Assembly: GCA_937141995.1 (NCBI GenBank)
Contig: CAKZQX010000169.1
Coordinates: 1-5,155, forward strand
DNA: 5,155 nt
Direction of reading: 5' to 3'
From: an uncultured Chloroflexaceae bacterium
GTDB lineage: Bacteria; Chloroflexota; Chloroflexia; Chloroflexales; Chloroflexaceae
The notes under the pieces are model-generated. The model made no database searches and was not told where the DNA came from. It saw only the letters and a program-made list of their open reading frames with translations. Both the position numbers and the translations under genes were made by a program. Shown here in pieces: positions 1 through 5,143 of this stretch. Each line of letters opens with the position of its first letter. Position 1 is the first letter of the stretch.

Positions 1-780
1 GACGAGGTTATCCGCACCTTCCGCGACCATCTACACATCCCCCTCATTGCCGTTAATGCCACCGAGGAGTTTCTTGCGGCCCTGGAAGGTGTCTCGGACC
101 CGGAACAGAAGCGCAAAATCATTGGCGAGCGGTTTATTCGCCTGTTCGAGCGCGAGGCACGCCGCCTGACCGACCAGGACACCGCTTTGCCCTTCCTCGC
201 GCAGGGAACACTCTACCCGGATGTGATCGAGAGCAGCGCCCCGGATCGGGCGCAGGGTGTCACCATCAAGACGCACCACAACGTCGGCGGTCTCCCGGCT
301 GACATGCAGATGACCCTGGTTGAGCCACTGCGCTATATGTTCAAAGATGAAGTGCGGGCCGCCGGGCTGGAACTGGGCCTGCCCGACGACTGGATCTGGC
401 GGCATCCCTTCCCCGGCCCCGGTCTGGCTGTACGTATCCTCGGCCCCATCACCTGGGAGCGGCTCGAAACACTACGCCAGGCCGATGCCATCTTCACCGG
501 CGAATTGCGCGCCGCCGGGCTCTACCGGGCAACCCAGCAGGCTTTCGCCGTCTTGCTGCCGGTCCAGAGCGTTGGCGTGATGGGCGATGAACGCACCTAC
601 GCCGATACGATTGCTCTGCGCGCCATTACCACCGAGGACTACATGACCGCTGACTGGGCACGCCTGCCCTACGAGCTACTGGGGCGCATCAGTAGTCGGA
701 TCGTCAACGAAGTCGCGGGTGTAAACCGGGTGGTCTACGATATTTCCTCTAAGCCACCGGCGACAATCGAGTGGGAATAA
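1..780 (+). CDS. guaA: GMP synthase (glutamine-hydrolysing), C-terminal part; 5' end outside window
   Basis: GuaA makes GMP from XMP, ATP and glutamine in the cytoplasm, the last step of guanine nucleotide synthesis. The window opens in frame inside the ATP-pyrophosphatase domain, so the glutamine amidotransferase domain and the PP-loop are missing; 259 residues remain, about half of the usual length of roughly 520. Visible family motifs, numbered from the window edge, are [12 protein letters not shown] (67-78), the [11 protein letters not shown] segment (89-99), [13 protein letters not shown] (107-119), [15 protein letters not shown] (134-148), which begins the C-terminal dimerisation domain, and the ending [11 protein letters not shown], whose lysine belongs to the XMP-binding tail. 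The reading frame is intact to the TAA stop. The next gene starts 13 bp downstream with no terminator between, so the two are probably co-transcribed. Identity is close to certain; truncation is due only to the window edge. Confidence 0.97.
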   Translation, partial: DEVIRTFRDHLHIPLIAVNATEEFLAALEGVSDPEQKRKIIGERFIRLFEREARRLTDQDTALPFLAQGTLYPDVIESSAPDRAQGVTIKTHHNVGGLPADMQMTLVEPLRYMFKDEVRAAGLELGLPDDWIWRHPFPGPGLAVRILGPITWERLETLRQADAIFTGELRAAGLYRATQQAFAVLLPVQSVGVMGDERTYADTIALRAITTEDYMTADWARLPYELLGRISSRIVNEVAGVNRVVYDISSKPPATIEWE

Positions 781-793
781 GCTGTCTGGGCGA

Positions 794-1795
794 ATGATGA
801 TGGACGCGCAGTATGACGACGCAGCTTCGGCTTTTCCGCCCCTATCCGCCCGCGCCTCGGCCCCAGGCAAACTGATCCTGTGTGGCGAGCACGCTGTCGT
901 GTATGGGCAACCCGCCATTGCGCTGCCCCTCCCCGATATCCGCGCCCATGTAGAGATTACCGCCGGGTCGCCGGGCAGTGGAGTACGGCTCAATGCGCCC
1001 GACCTGGGGCGCGCCTGGATCGCCGATGCCCATCCGGACGACCCACTGAGCGAACTGGTCCGCGCAACCCTGCGCCATCTGGGAGTAGACCCGCCCGATC
1101 TGCATATCACCCTGACATCAACCATTCCGATTGCCGGGGGCATGGGCAGTGGCGCCGCTATCGCCACGGCACTTGTGCGCACGCTGGCAACCTTCATGGG
1201 GCACACTCTGCCGCCGGAGCAGGTTTCGGCGCTGGTGTACGCCAGTGAAGAACGCTTTCACGGTACACCCAGCGGCATTGACAATACCGTGGTTGCCTAT
1301 GACCAGCCGATCTGGTTTGAGCGGCGCGGACCGGCGCACCCCAATCTAATTACACCCATCAGCATTGCCGAACCGCTGACGCTGGTTGTCGGCGATACCG
1401 GAATCCGCAGCGCGACCCGCCTGCCGGTAGGCATGGTACGCCGGCAGTGGCAGGCCAATCCCACGCACTATGAGCAGTTGTTTGCGCAGGTCGGCACACT
1501 GGTACAGCAGGTACACACGGCGCTGGCAACCGGTGAGCAAGCGACGCTGGGTGTACTCATCAACGCCAACCAGACGCTGCTGGAACAGATTGGCGTCTCG
1601 TCGAGCGAACTGGAGCATCTGGTTGCGGCCGCACGCGCGGCCGGCGCACCGGGGGCCAAACTGTCGGGGGCCGGTTGGGGCGGTGTTATGTTCGCCCTGA
1701 CCAATCCGGACAACCAGGCGGCCGTGATGACAGCGCTAACGCGCGCCGGAGCTACCCGCGTGTTGGCAACGACCATTCATGCAACCCAACCCTGA
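794..1795 (+). CDS. mvk: mevalonate kinase (GHMP kinase family)
   Basis: The predicted enzyme phosphorylates mevalonate to 5-phosphomevalonate with ATP, in the mevalonate route to isoprenoids. Its 333 residues are normal for the family. GHMP motif 1 is APGKLILCGEHAVVYG (23-38), with K26 and the GEH of the mevalonate kinase group. Motif 2, the phosphate loop, is PIAGGMGSGAA (112-122). E152 and D163 in the EERFHGTPSGID segment match the magnesium-binding Glu and catalytic Asp of known mevalonate kinases. Motif 3 is KLSGAGWGG (289-297). Two substitutions stand out: GMGSG replaces the usual GLGSS, and a Trp sits inside motif 3. Three ATG codons in a row (794, 797, 800) leave the start uncertain by two residues, and only a weak GGG-type ribosome site precedes them. 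It lies 13 bp behind guaA, probably in one transcript. Another GHMP kinase, such as phosphomevalonate kinase, is less likely given GEHAVVYG and PSGIDN. Confidence 0.9.
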   Translation: MMMDAQYDDAASAFPPLSARASAPGKLILCGEHAVVYGQPAIALPLPDIRAHVEITAGSPGSGVRLNAPDLGRAWIADAHPDDPLSELVRATLRHLGVDPPDLHITLTSTIPIAGGMGSGAAIATALVRTLATFMGHTLPPEQVSALVYASEERFHGTPSGIDNTVVAYDQPIWFERRGPAHPNLITPISIAEPLTLVVGDTGIRSATRLPVGMVRRQWQANPTHYEQLFAQVGTLVQQVHTALATGEQATLGVLINANQTLLEQIGVSSSELEHLVAAARAAGAPGAKLSGAGWGGVMFALTNPDNQAAVMTALTRAGATRVLATTIHATQP

Positions 1796-1843
1796 AAGAT
1801 ACTACTGGTTTATTCCATAGGGATAGCCCGTTGCGCCTCCGGG

Positions 1844-1865
1844 GGGGCGAAACGTCTTTCGCCCC
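1844..1865. repeat. GC-rich hairpin downstream of mvk
   Basis: A perfect 9-bp stem (GGGGCGAAA / TTTCGCCCC, 1844-1852 and 1857-1865) closes a CGTC tetraloop, 48 bp after the mevalonate kinase stop. A G-tract of seven starts at 1841. No run of T follows, so it is not a standard intrinsic terminator, although it could stabilise or end the guaA-mvk transcript. It may also be one copy of a dispersed intergenic repeat, which cannot be judged from one window. Confidence 0.55.
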
Positions 1866-1999
1866 TACCTCGTTGGGGAATGACCCAGTGGTATCCTGAA
1901 GGGCCGAAAATTACACGACTTACGCGGTGGGTCCACAAACTGGACATTTGCCCAGGTGGACGCCCGATTCGCCTGCGGCAGCATGGTACATTTTGATCG

Positions 2000-2044
2000 T
2001 TTTTCACAAAAAATTTGCACTGTGTGCAAATTTTTTGTGAAAAA
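2000..2044. repeat. perfect 21-bp palindrome with 3-nt loop
   Basis: Arms 2000-2020 and 2024-2044 are exact reverse complements (21 of 21) around a TGT loop. The arms are AT-rich (TTTTTCACAAAAAATTTGCA at the left), in contrast with GC-rich surroundings. It forms the centre of the MITE-like element. In RNA it would fold into one long helix on either strand. The T-runs lie within the stem and not after it, and the 3' side ends in A, so it does not look like an intrinsic terminator. Confidence 0.9.
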
Positions 2045-2055
2045 AGTATGGGTTC

Positions 2056-2077
2056 TTCCGCCCTGCCGGAGGCGGAA
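2056..2077. repeat. small GC-rich hairpin in right half of the MITE-like element
   Basis: TTCCGCC (2056-2062) pairs exactly with GGCGGAA (2071-2077) over an 8-nt loop. The same stretch also pairs with 1966-1981 in the left half of the element, so two alternative folds are possible. A matching small hairpin in the left half is GTCCA/TGGAC (1931-1935 and 1941-1945). Confidence 0.5.
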
Positions 2078-2152
2078 TCTCCTATCGGGTCAACGACCGC
2101 GTAAGTCGTGTAAATTACCCGAAACGGATACCATAAACCGGGCAGTCTGGGG

Positions 2153-2158
2153 TATAAT
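2153..2158 (+). promoter_or_regulatory. probable -10 box of the mnmA promoter
   Basis: A perfect TATAAT lies 76 bp before the mnmA start. At 17-nt spacing the -35 position (2130-2135) reads ACCATA, a poor match that overlaps the outer arm of the inverted-repeat element (ends 2133). Either the promoter is activator-dependent, or its -35 region was altered when the element arrived. A second candidate, TAGACA (2158-2163) with CATAAT (2183-2188), has a long 19-nt spacer and is weaker. Confidence 0.5.
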
Positions 2159-2221
2159 AGACATATTGCAAGCAAAGATCTGCATAATAGAGTGAAATAG
2201 ATTCGTTTCAACAGAGTTACC

Positions 2222-2226
2222 GAGGT
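2222..2226 (+). promoter_or_regulatory. ribosome binding site of mnmA
   Basis: GAGGT sits 8 nt before the ATG at 2235. It supports this start, which also gives the usual MnmA N-terminus with the PP-loop beginning near residue 9. Confidence 0.7.
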
Positions 2227-2234
2227 TCTACTCC

Positions 2235-3329
2235 ATGGCAAAGATTATGGTCGCCATGAGCGGCGGCGTGGATAGCTCCCTGGTGACGGCGCTGCTCCAC
2301 GAGCAGGGTCACGCTGTTACCGGCGTCACCATGCATCTCTGGGAGGGGGATGACGAGGGCATCTACGAGAGCCAGTGCTGTTCGCAGGAGATGGTCGCCG
2401 GGGCGCGACGGGTCTGCGCACAACTGGACGTGCCCTACTATGTCTTCAACTATCAGCGGGAGTTTCGCCGGCACGTTATCGAATATTTTTTGAGTGAATA
2501 TGCGCATGGTTATACACCTAACCCCTGTCTGGCATGTAATCGCGATTTAAAATTTCGCTTCCTGCTTGAGCGTGCCCAGGCGCTGGGGTTTGACTACCTG
2601 GCAACCGGGCACTATGCGCAGATCCGGAAGCCGGATGGGCAGCCATACGAGTTGTGGCGCGGCGTTGACCATGCCAAGGATCAGTCCTACGTGCTCTATA
2701 TGCTTCAGCAGCATGAGTTGGCCCGCTTGCAGTTCCCGCTGGGCGGAATGAGCAAAGCTGAGGTGCGCGCGCTGGCACGGGAGCGCCTGCTGGCGACGGC
2801 TGACCACCCGGAGAGCCAGGATATTTGCTTTATTCCCGATAATGACTATCGCCGCTTCCTGCGCGAGGAAGCCCCCGAAAGCATGCTGCCCGGCCCAATT
2901 ATCGACCACGACGGGCAGGTGGTTGGGCAGCATAAAGGGCTGCCATATTACACGGTCGGGCAGCGTAAAGGGCTGGGGATTACCAGTCCACAGCCGCTCT
3001 TTGTCACCGAACTCGATACGGAGCGAAACGCCCTGATCGTTGGCCCGGCGGAAGCGGCCACCCGGCACATCTTTACCATTGAGCAGGCGAAATTCGGCAA
3101 CGGTACCTGGCCGGATGTACCGTTCACCTGCCAGGTACAGATCCGCGCCCACGCGACACCGGTTGAAGCCACCATCACACCATGCGGTGAGCAGCGGCTG
3201 CAGGTTACATTCAGCAAACCACAGCGGGCGATTACGCCGGGACAGGCGGGCGTGTTGTATGACGGCAATCGGCTACTGGGGGGAGGACGGATTGCCCGCT
3301 CACAGCCGGCGGAGAACTCCGACCTATGA
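2235..3329 (+). CDS. mnmA: tRNA-specific 2-thiouridylase MnmA
   Basis: MnmA activates U34 of Lys, Glu and Gln tRNAs with ATP and inserts sulphur to form 2-thiouridine, in the cytoplasm. The 364-residue length is normal. The N-terminal PP-loop SGGVDSS is at 9-15. The catalytic cysteine region is NPCLACNRDLKF (96-107), where C101 matches E. coli C102 and C98 replaces the Asp of E. coli. The segment FDYLATGHYA (119-128) and the tRNA-contacting KDQSYVLYML (148-157) follow. The second active cysteine is C198 in ESQDICFIP (193-201). GLPYYTVGQRKGLGI (235-249) opens the central domain, and a beta-barrel domain ends with the GQAGVLYDGNRLLGGGRI region (336-353). An extra CC pair lies at 48-49. CxxC plus C198 could hold an iron-sulphur cluster. 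The stop overlaps the next gene by 4 bp, so the two are probably co-transcribed. Identity is secure. Confidence 0.97.
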   Translation: MAKIMVAMSGGVDSSLVTALLHEQGHAVTGVTMHLWEGDDEGIYESQCCSQEMVAGARRVCAQLDVPYYVFNYQREFRRHVIEYFLSEYAHGYTPNPCLACNRDLKFRFLLERAQALGFDYLATGHYAQIRKPDGQPYELWRGVDHAKDQSYVLYMLQQHELARLQFPLGGMSKAEVRALARERLLATADHPESQDICFIPDNDYRRFLREEAPESMLPGPIIDHDGQVVGQHKGLPYYTVGQRKGLGITSPQPLFVTELDTERNALIVGPAEAATRHIFTIEQAKFGNGTWPDVPFTCQVQIRAHATPVEATITPCGEQRLQVTFSKPQRAITPGQAGVLYDGNRLLGGGRIARSQPAENSDL

Positions 3330-3583
3330 ATACCCTGGCTCCAGCGACCGCACTCCTGCTCCTGCTGGCAACGGCCTGTGCGTCGTTGGCCCACTTCCTG
3401 TGGGGAAAACACTGGCTGCAACTACCGATCTTCTGGTTAGCCGCATTTATGGGGTGTCTTGTGGCGTATGGGCTTGGTCTGCAATTCCCGCTTGGCCTGC
3501 CGACCCCAGCCGATGTACCGGTGCTGGAAGCGGTGTTGGCAGCATGGCTCTTGATTATCGTTGCCTCACGCCTACGAGTATGA
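3326..3583 (+). CDS. small hydrophobic membrane protein, function unknown
   Basis: I do not recognise a named family in these 85 residues. Three hydrophobic stretches are visible, at about 5-24, 31-53 and 66-81, joined by short loops; the loop at 54-65 is proline-rich (FPLGLPTPADVP). The end SRLRV is basic, so the C-terminus probably faces the cytoplasm. The ATG overlaps the mnmA stop as ATGA, which suggests translational coupling. GGAG at 3311-3314 is a possible but distant ribosome site (11 nt). The layout resembles small integral membrane proteins with no catalytic residues. The last eight codons or so double as a promoter for the following gene. A real gene is likely from the overlap, the hydrophobic pattern and in-frame GC-rich codon use; its role is open. 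Confidence 0.7.
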   Translation: MNTLAPATALLLLLATACASLAHFLWGKHWLQLPIFWLAAFMGCLVAYGLGLQFPLGLPTPADVPVLEAVLAAWLLIIVASRLRV

Positions 3584-3589
3584 TATAAT
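3561..3589 (+). promoter_or_regulatory. strong sigma-70-type promoter with extended -10
   Basis: TTGCCT (3561-3566, four of six to TTGACA) is followed at 17 nt by TATAAT (3584-3589, six of six), with TG at 3581-3582 giving the extended form TGATATAAT. Transcription would begin near 3596 and serve the gene at 3678. The -35 and spacer lie within the coding end of the 85-residue protein, and the TGA stop (3581-3583) supplies the TG of the extended -10. Confidence 0.75.
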
Positions 3590-3592
3590 CGT

Positions 3593-3606
3593 CCGGGTGG
3601 ACCCGG
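3593..3606 (+). repeat. short inverted repeat at predicted transcript start
   Basis: CCGGGT (3593-3598) and ACCCGG (3601-3606) face each other across two bases, so a real hairpin would open to about 4-5 bp. A competing partner, ACCCG at 3615-3619, is also present. It sits at the predicted start of the leader RNA or could be an operator palindrome. The rest of the 94-bp interval 3584-3677 shows nothing else I can support. Confidence 0.3.
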
Positions 3607-3665
3607 GGGAGTTGACCCGTTGCTGAGTAAAGCTATGTGGCGCGCCAGGATGCGTTGCTGCCGGC

Positions 3666-3670
3666 AGGAG
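3666..3670 (+). promoter_or_regulatory. ribosome binding site that fixes the GTG start at 3678
   Basis: AGGAG ends 7 nt before the GTG. This near-ideal site is the main reason to accept the non-ATG start. Confidence 0.75.
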
Positions 3671-3677
3671 TGCTGTT

Positions 3678-4124
3678 GTGTTCAAGTGGATCGCTACTGG
3701 TATTGTAACGATTGTTATTATAACTATTGCATTCATTGTTGCCGCGTCACTATTTGAAGAATTCCGGGTCATTGCCCGTGATGTTGCGATTGTTATCGTG
3801 GCCGTATTTCAGATGATCAGTGCTATTCTCCTTATCGTTTTGCTTATCGCCGTCTTGTATGTTATTCGTGTTTTGAATCGACTGGCGAGTGATACACTTG
3901 CACCTGGTATTAACAGCGCTACCGAAAAGGTCAACGAAGTGTTGGACAGCGCCCGCTCCGTGACGGATGATGTGCGCGAGTCGAGCAGCGCGGTGACAAC
4001 AACAACCGTCTTTATTGCGGAACGGGTGATCACGCCGATTATTCGTATCTCCAGCCTTGTTACCGGCGTACGCACCGCCGCTACCACGCTGGCCCGGCGG
4101 AGTGTCAAATCCGAGGAACATTAG
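3678..4124 (+). CDS. two-helix membrane protein with polar C-terminal helix, function unknown
   Basis: This 148-residue protein starts at GTG (MFKWIATG), chosen because AGGAG lies 7 nt upstream. Two strongly hydrophobic helices are seen, about 4-24 and 36-64, separated by the charged link FEEFRVIARD. The second is followed by RVLNRLASDTLAPGINSATEKVNEVLDSARSVTDDVRES, a polar region (about 65-105) that looks like an amphipathic or coiled helix, and then a less polar helical stretch (111-140) with an RIxSLVxGVRTAATTLARR pattern. The layout recalls DUF948-like proteins, but I cannot confirm membership. No catalytic motif is evident, so a structural or scaffolding role in the membrane is a guess. 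The first half is rich in ATT and GTT codons, more AT-rich than neighbouring genes, partly because of its Ile/Val content. It has its own promoter at 3561-3589. Confidence 0.8.
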   Translation: MFKWIATGIVTIVIITIAFIVAASLFEEFRVIARDVAIVIVAVFQMISAILLIVLLIAVLYVIRVLNRLASDTLAPGINSATEKVNEVLDSARSVTDDVRESSSAVTTTTVFIAERVITPIIRISSLVTGVRTAATTLARRSVKSEEH

Positions 4125-4171
4125 GACTACCTGTACCATTTTACCTATTGTTAACTAGTACCCGTTCACTA

Positions 4172-4200
4172 TTGTTGTAGTTCCCAGACCGTGTTATGAT
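4172..4200 (+). promoter_or_regulatory. probable sigma-70-type promoter for the DUF1385 gene
   Basis: TTGTTG (4172-4177) and TATGAT (4195-4200) are 17 nt apart, and TG at 4192-4193 makes an extended -10 (TGTTATGAT). Transcription would begin near 4207, just before the leader hairpin. The -35 box is weak (TTG only); the overlapping GATAAT at 4198-4203 is an alternative -10. Confidence 0.55.
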
Positions 4201-4210
4201 AATAACCTAC

Positions 4211-4249
4211 AGGCTGTCGTTCTGTGCATCGATGTGCCAACGACAGCCT
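4211..4249 (+). promoter_or_regulatory. leader hairpin before the DUF1385 gene
   Basis: AGGCTGTCGTT (4211-4221) and AACGACAGCCT (4239-4249) form a perfect 11-bp stem with a 17-nt loop that itself holds the palindrome CATCGATG. It would form at the very 5' end of the mRNA, 18 nt before the start codon and 7 nt before the A/G-rich ribosome site. No U-tract follows, so it is unlikely to be a terminator for the upstream gene. It may protect the transcript, modulate translation, or act as an operator on DNA. I recognise no known riboswitch class. Confidence 0.6.
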
Positions 4250-4256
4250 TCTAGTT

Positions 4257-4263
4257 AAAGGGA
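4257..4263 (+). promoter_or_regulatory. ribosome binding site of the DUF1385 gene
   Basis: AAAGGGA ends 4 nt before the ATG at 4268. The purine core is close to the start but usable, and it supports this ATG, from which the conserved GGQAVIEGVMMRG motif follows within nine residues. Confidence 0.5.
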
Positions 4264-4267
4264 TTGC

Positions 4268-5143
4268 ATGGGACAGCAGCACGTTGCATATGGTGGTCAG
4301 GCCGTTATCGAGGGCGTTATGATGCGGGGACGGCAACAGGCAACCGTGGCGGTACGCCGGCCCACGGGGACGATTGCCTATAAACATTTCCCCCTGGACG
4401 CACAGCGCCGTACGACCCTGGAGCGCCTTCCCTTTGTGCGCGGTGTGTTGATGCTGTGGGATGCATTGAACCTGGGCGTACGCGCCCTGAATTTCTCGGC
4501 CAGTGCCGCGCTGGGTGAGCAGGAGCAGTCTACGGGAGCCTCGATTGGCACCCTCATAGTGTCACTGGCAATTGCGATTGGGCTCTTCTTTGTATCACCG
4601 CTTTTACTCGCCAGTCTGGCCGGACACCTGGGAGCAAACCTGTTTCAGCGTGAACTGCTCGAAGGAGTCCTGCGGCTTGGTATCATTGTTGGCTACATCG
4701 TTATGATCGGCCGGATTTCCGAAATTCAACGGGTTTTCGGGTACCACGGAGCAGAACATAAAGCAGTCAACGCATATGAGGCCGGCGCACCATTGACGGT
4801 CGAGTCCGTGCGAGGATTCTCGCTTATTCACCCGCGTTGTGGTACGAGCTTTCTGGCAGTCGTTGTATTGATCAGTTTTGTCATCTTTCTGTTCCTGGGT
4901 GGGCTGCCCTTCTGGGTCAGGTTACTTTCGCGCGTTGTGCTGGTACCGGTTATTGCGGCTGTGGCATACGAACTGTTGCGGCTCTCGGCCCGGCATTACC
5001 ATCGCGGGTGGGTACGGACACTGATTGCGCCTTCCCTCTCACTGCAACAACTGACAACCCGCGATCCAGATGATACAATGATAAAGACCGCTATTGCTGC
5101 ACTTTTGCCGGTACTGGCTGCTGACGGTGTTTCAGTACGCTAG
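4268..5143 (+). CDS. DUF1385 family membrane protein (YqhQ-like)
   Basis: The 291 residues match the DUF1385 family, whose biochemical role is not established. The N-terminus carries the family signature GGQAVIEGVMMRG (9-21) before a soluble stretch with FPFVRG-like LPFVRGVLMLWDAL (54-67). Hydrophobic helices are seen at about 94-118, 135-150, 196-212 and 218-237. Between the second and third lies the other conserved block, FGYHGAEHKAVNAYEAG (157-173), followed by FSLIHPRCGTSFL (184-196); H160, H164, H188 and C191 look like possible metal ligands or catalytic residues. The C-terminus ends with the LQQLTTRDPDDTMIKTAIAAL segment (259-279), also typical of the family. It has its own likely promoter and leader hairpin and ends 12 bp before the window edge. 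In other bacteria members of this family sit near prmC and prfA, so such genes may follow, but this is not visible here. Confidence 0.92.
   Translation: MGQQHVAYGGQAVIEGVMMRGRQQATVAVRRPTGTIAYKHFPLDAQRRTTLERLPFVRGVLMLWDALNLGVRALNFSASAALGEQEQSTGASIGTLIVSLAIAIGLFFVSPLLLASLAGHLGANLFQRELLEGVLRLGIIVGYIVMIGRISEIQRVFGYHGAEHKAVNAYEAGAPLTVESVRGFSLIHPRCGTSFLAVVVLISFVIFLFLGGLPFWVRLLSRVVLVPVIAAVAYELLRLSARHYHRGWVRTLIAPSLSLQQLTTRDPDDTMIKTAIAALLPVLAADGVSVR

Larger units (their letters stand above)
1889..2133. mobile_element. MITE-like non-coding inverted-repeat element
   Basis: The gap between mvk and mnmA is organised as one long, imperfect inverted repeat. From outside inwards the paired arms are: 1889-1896 with 2126-2133 (TGGTATCC/GGATACCA, 8 of 8); 1911-1928 with 2096-2113 (TTACACGACTTACGCGGT and its exact complement, 18 of 18); 1966-1981 with 2063-2079 (15 of 17, with one gap and one mismatch); and the central palindrome 2000-2044. 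No believable protein is encoded, so any movement would need a transposase from elsewhere. CCGAAA occurs as a direct repeat just outside the 18-bp arms (1904-1909 and 2119-2124) and may be a target-site duplication, giving an inserted unit of about 210 bp. Alternatives are a cis-regulatory structure or a degenerate IS remnant. The inverted symmetry is seen directly; mobility is inference. Confidence 0.6.

Noticed and set aside
676..1206. Long antisense frames opposite guaA, mvk, mnmA and the DUF1385 gene
   Set aside because: They lie opposite strongly supported genes, have no recognisable motifs, and are expected in GC-rich coding DNA.
2000..2044. Palindrome as a bidirectional intrinsic terminator
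   Set aside because: The stem is AT-rich and no T-run follows it on either strand; the T-runs are inside the stem and the flanks are A-rich on the 3' side.
1810..2241. Open frames on both strands across the mvk-mnmA gap (1956-2195 on +, 1810-2241 on -)
   Set aside because: Both pass through the perfect palindrome and so give almost the same peptide (SQKICTVCKFFVK on +, SQKICTQCKFFVK on -). They show no family motif and are explained by the inverted repeat.
3635..3754. Cysteine-rich 39-codon frame starting at ATG 3635
   Set aside because: Its many cysteines come from reading GTT/ATT-rich codons of the membrane protein gene in another frame (TGT, TGC). It lacks a good ribosome site and overlaps the well-supported gene at 3678.
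4211..4256. Leader hairpin as terminator of the 3678-4124 gene
   Set aside because: The stem is followed by TCTAGTT, not a U-tract, and a plausible promoter lies directly upstream, so it fits better in the leader of the next gene.
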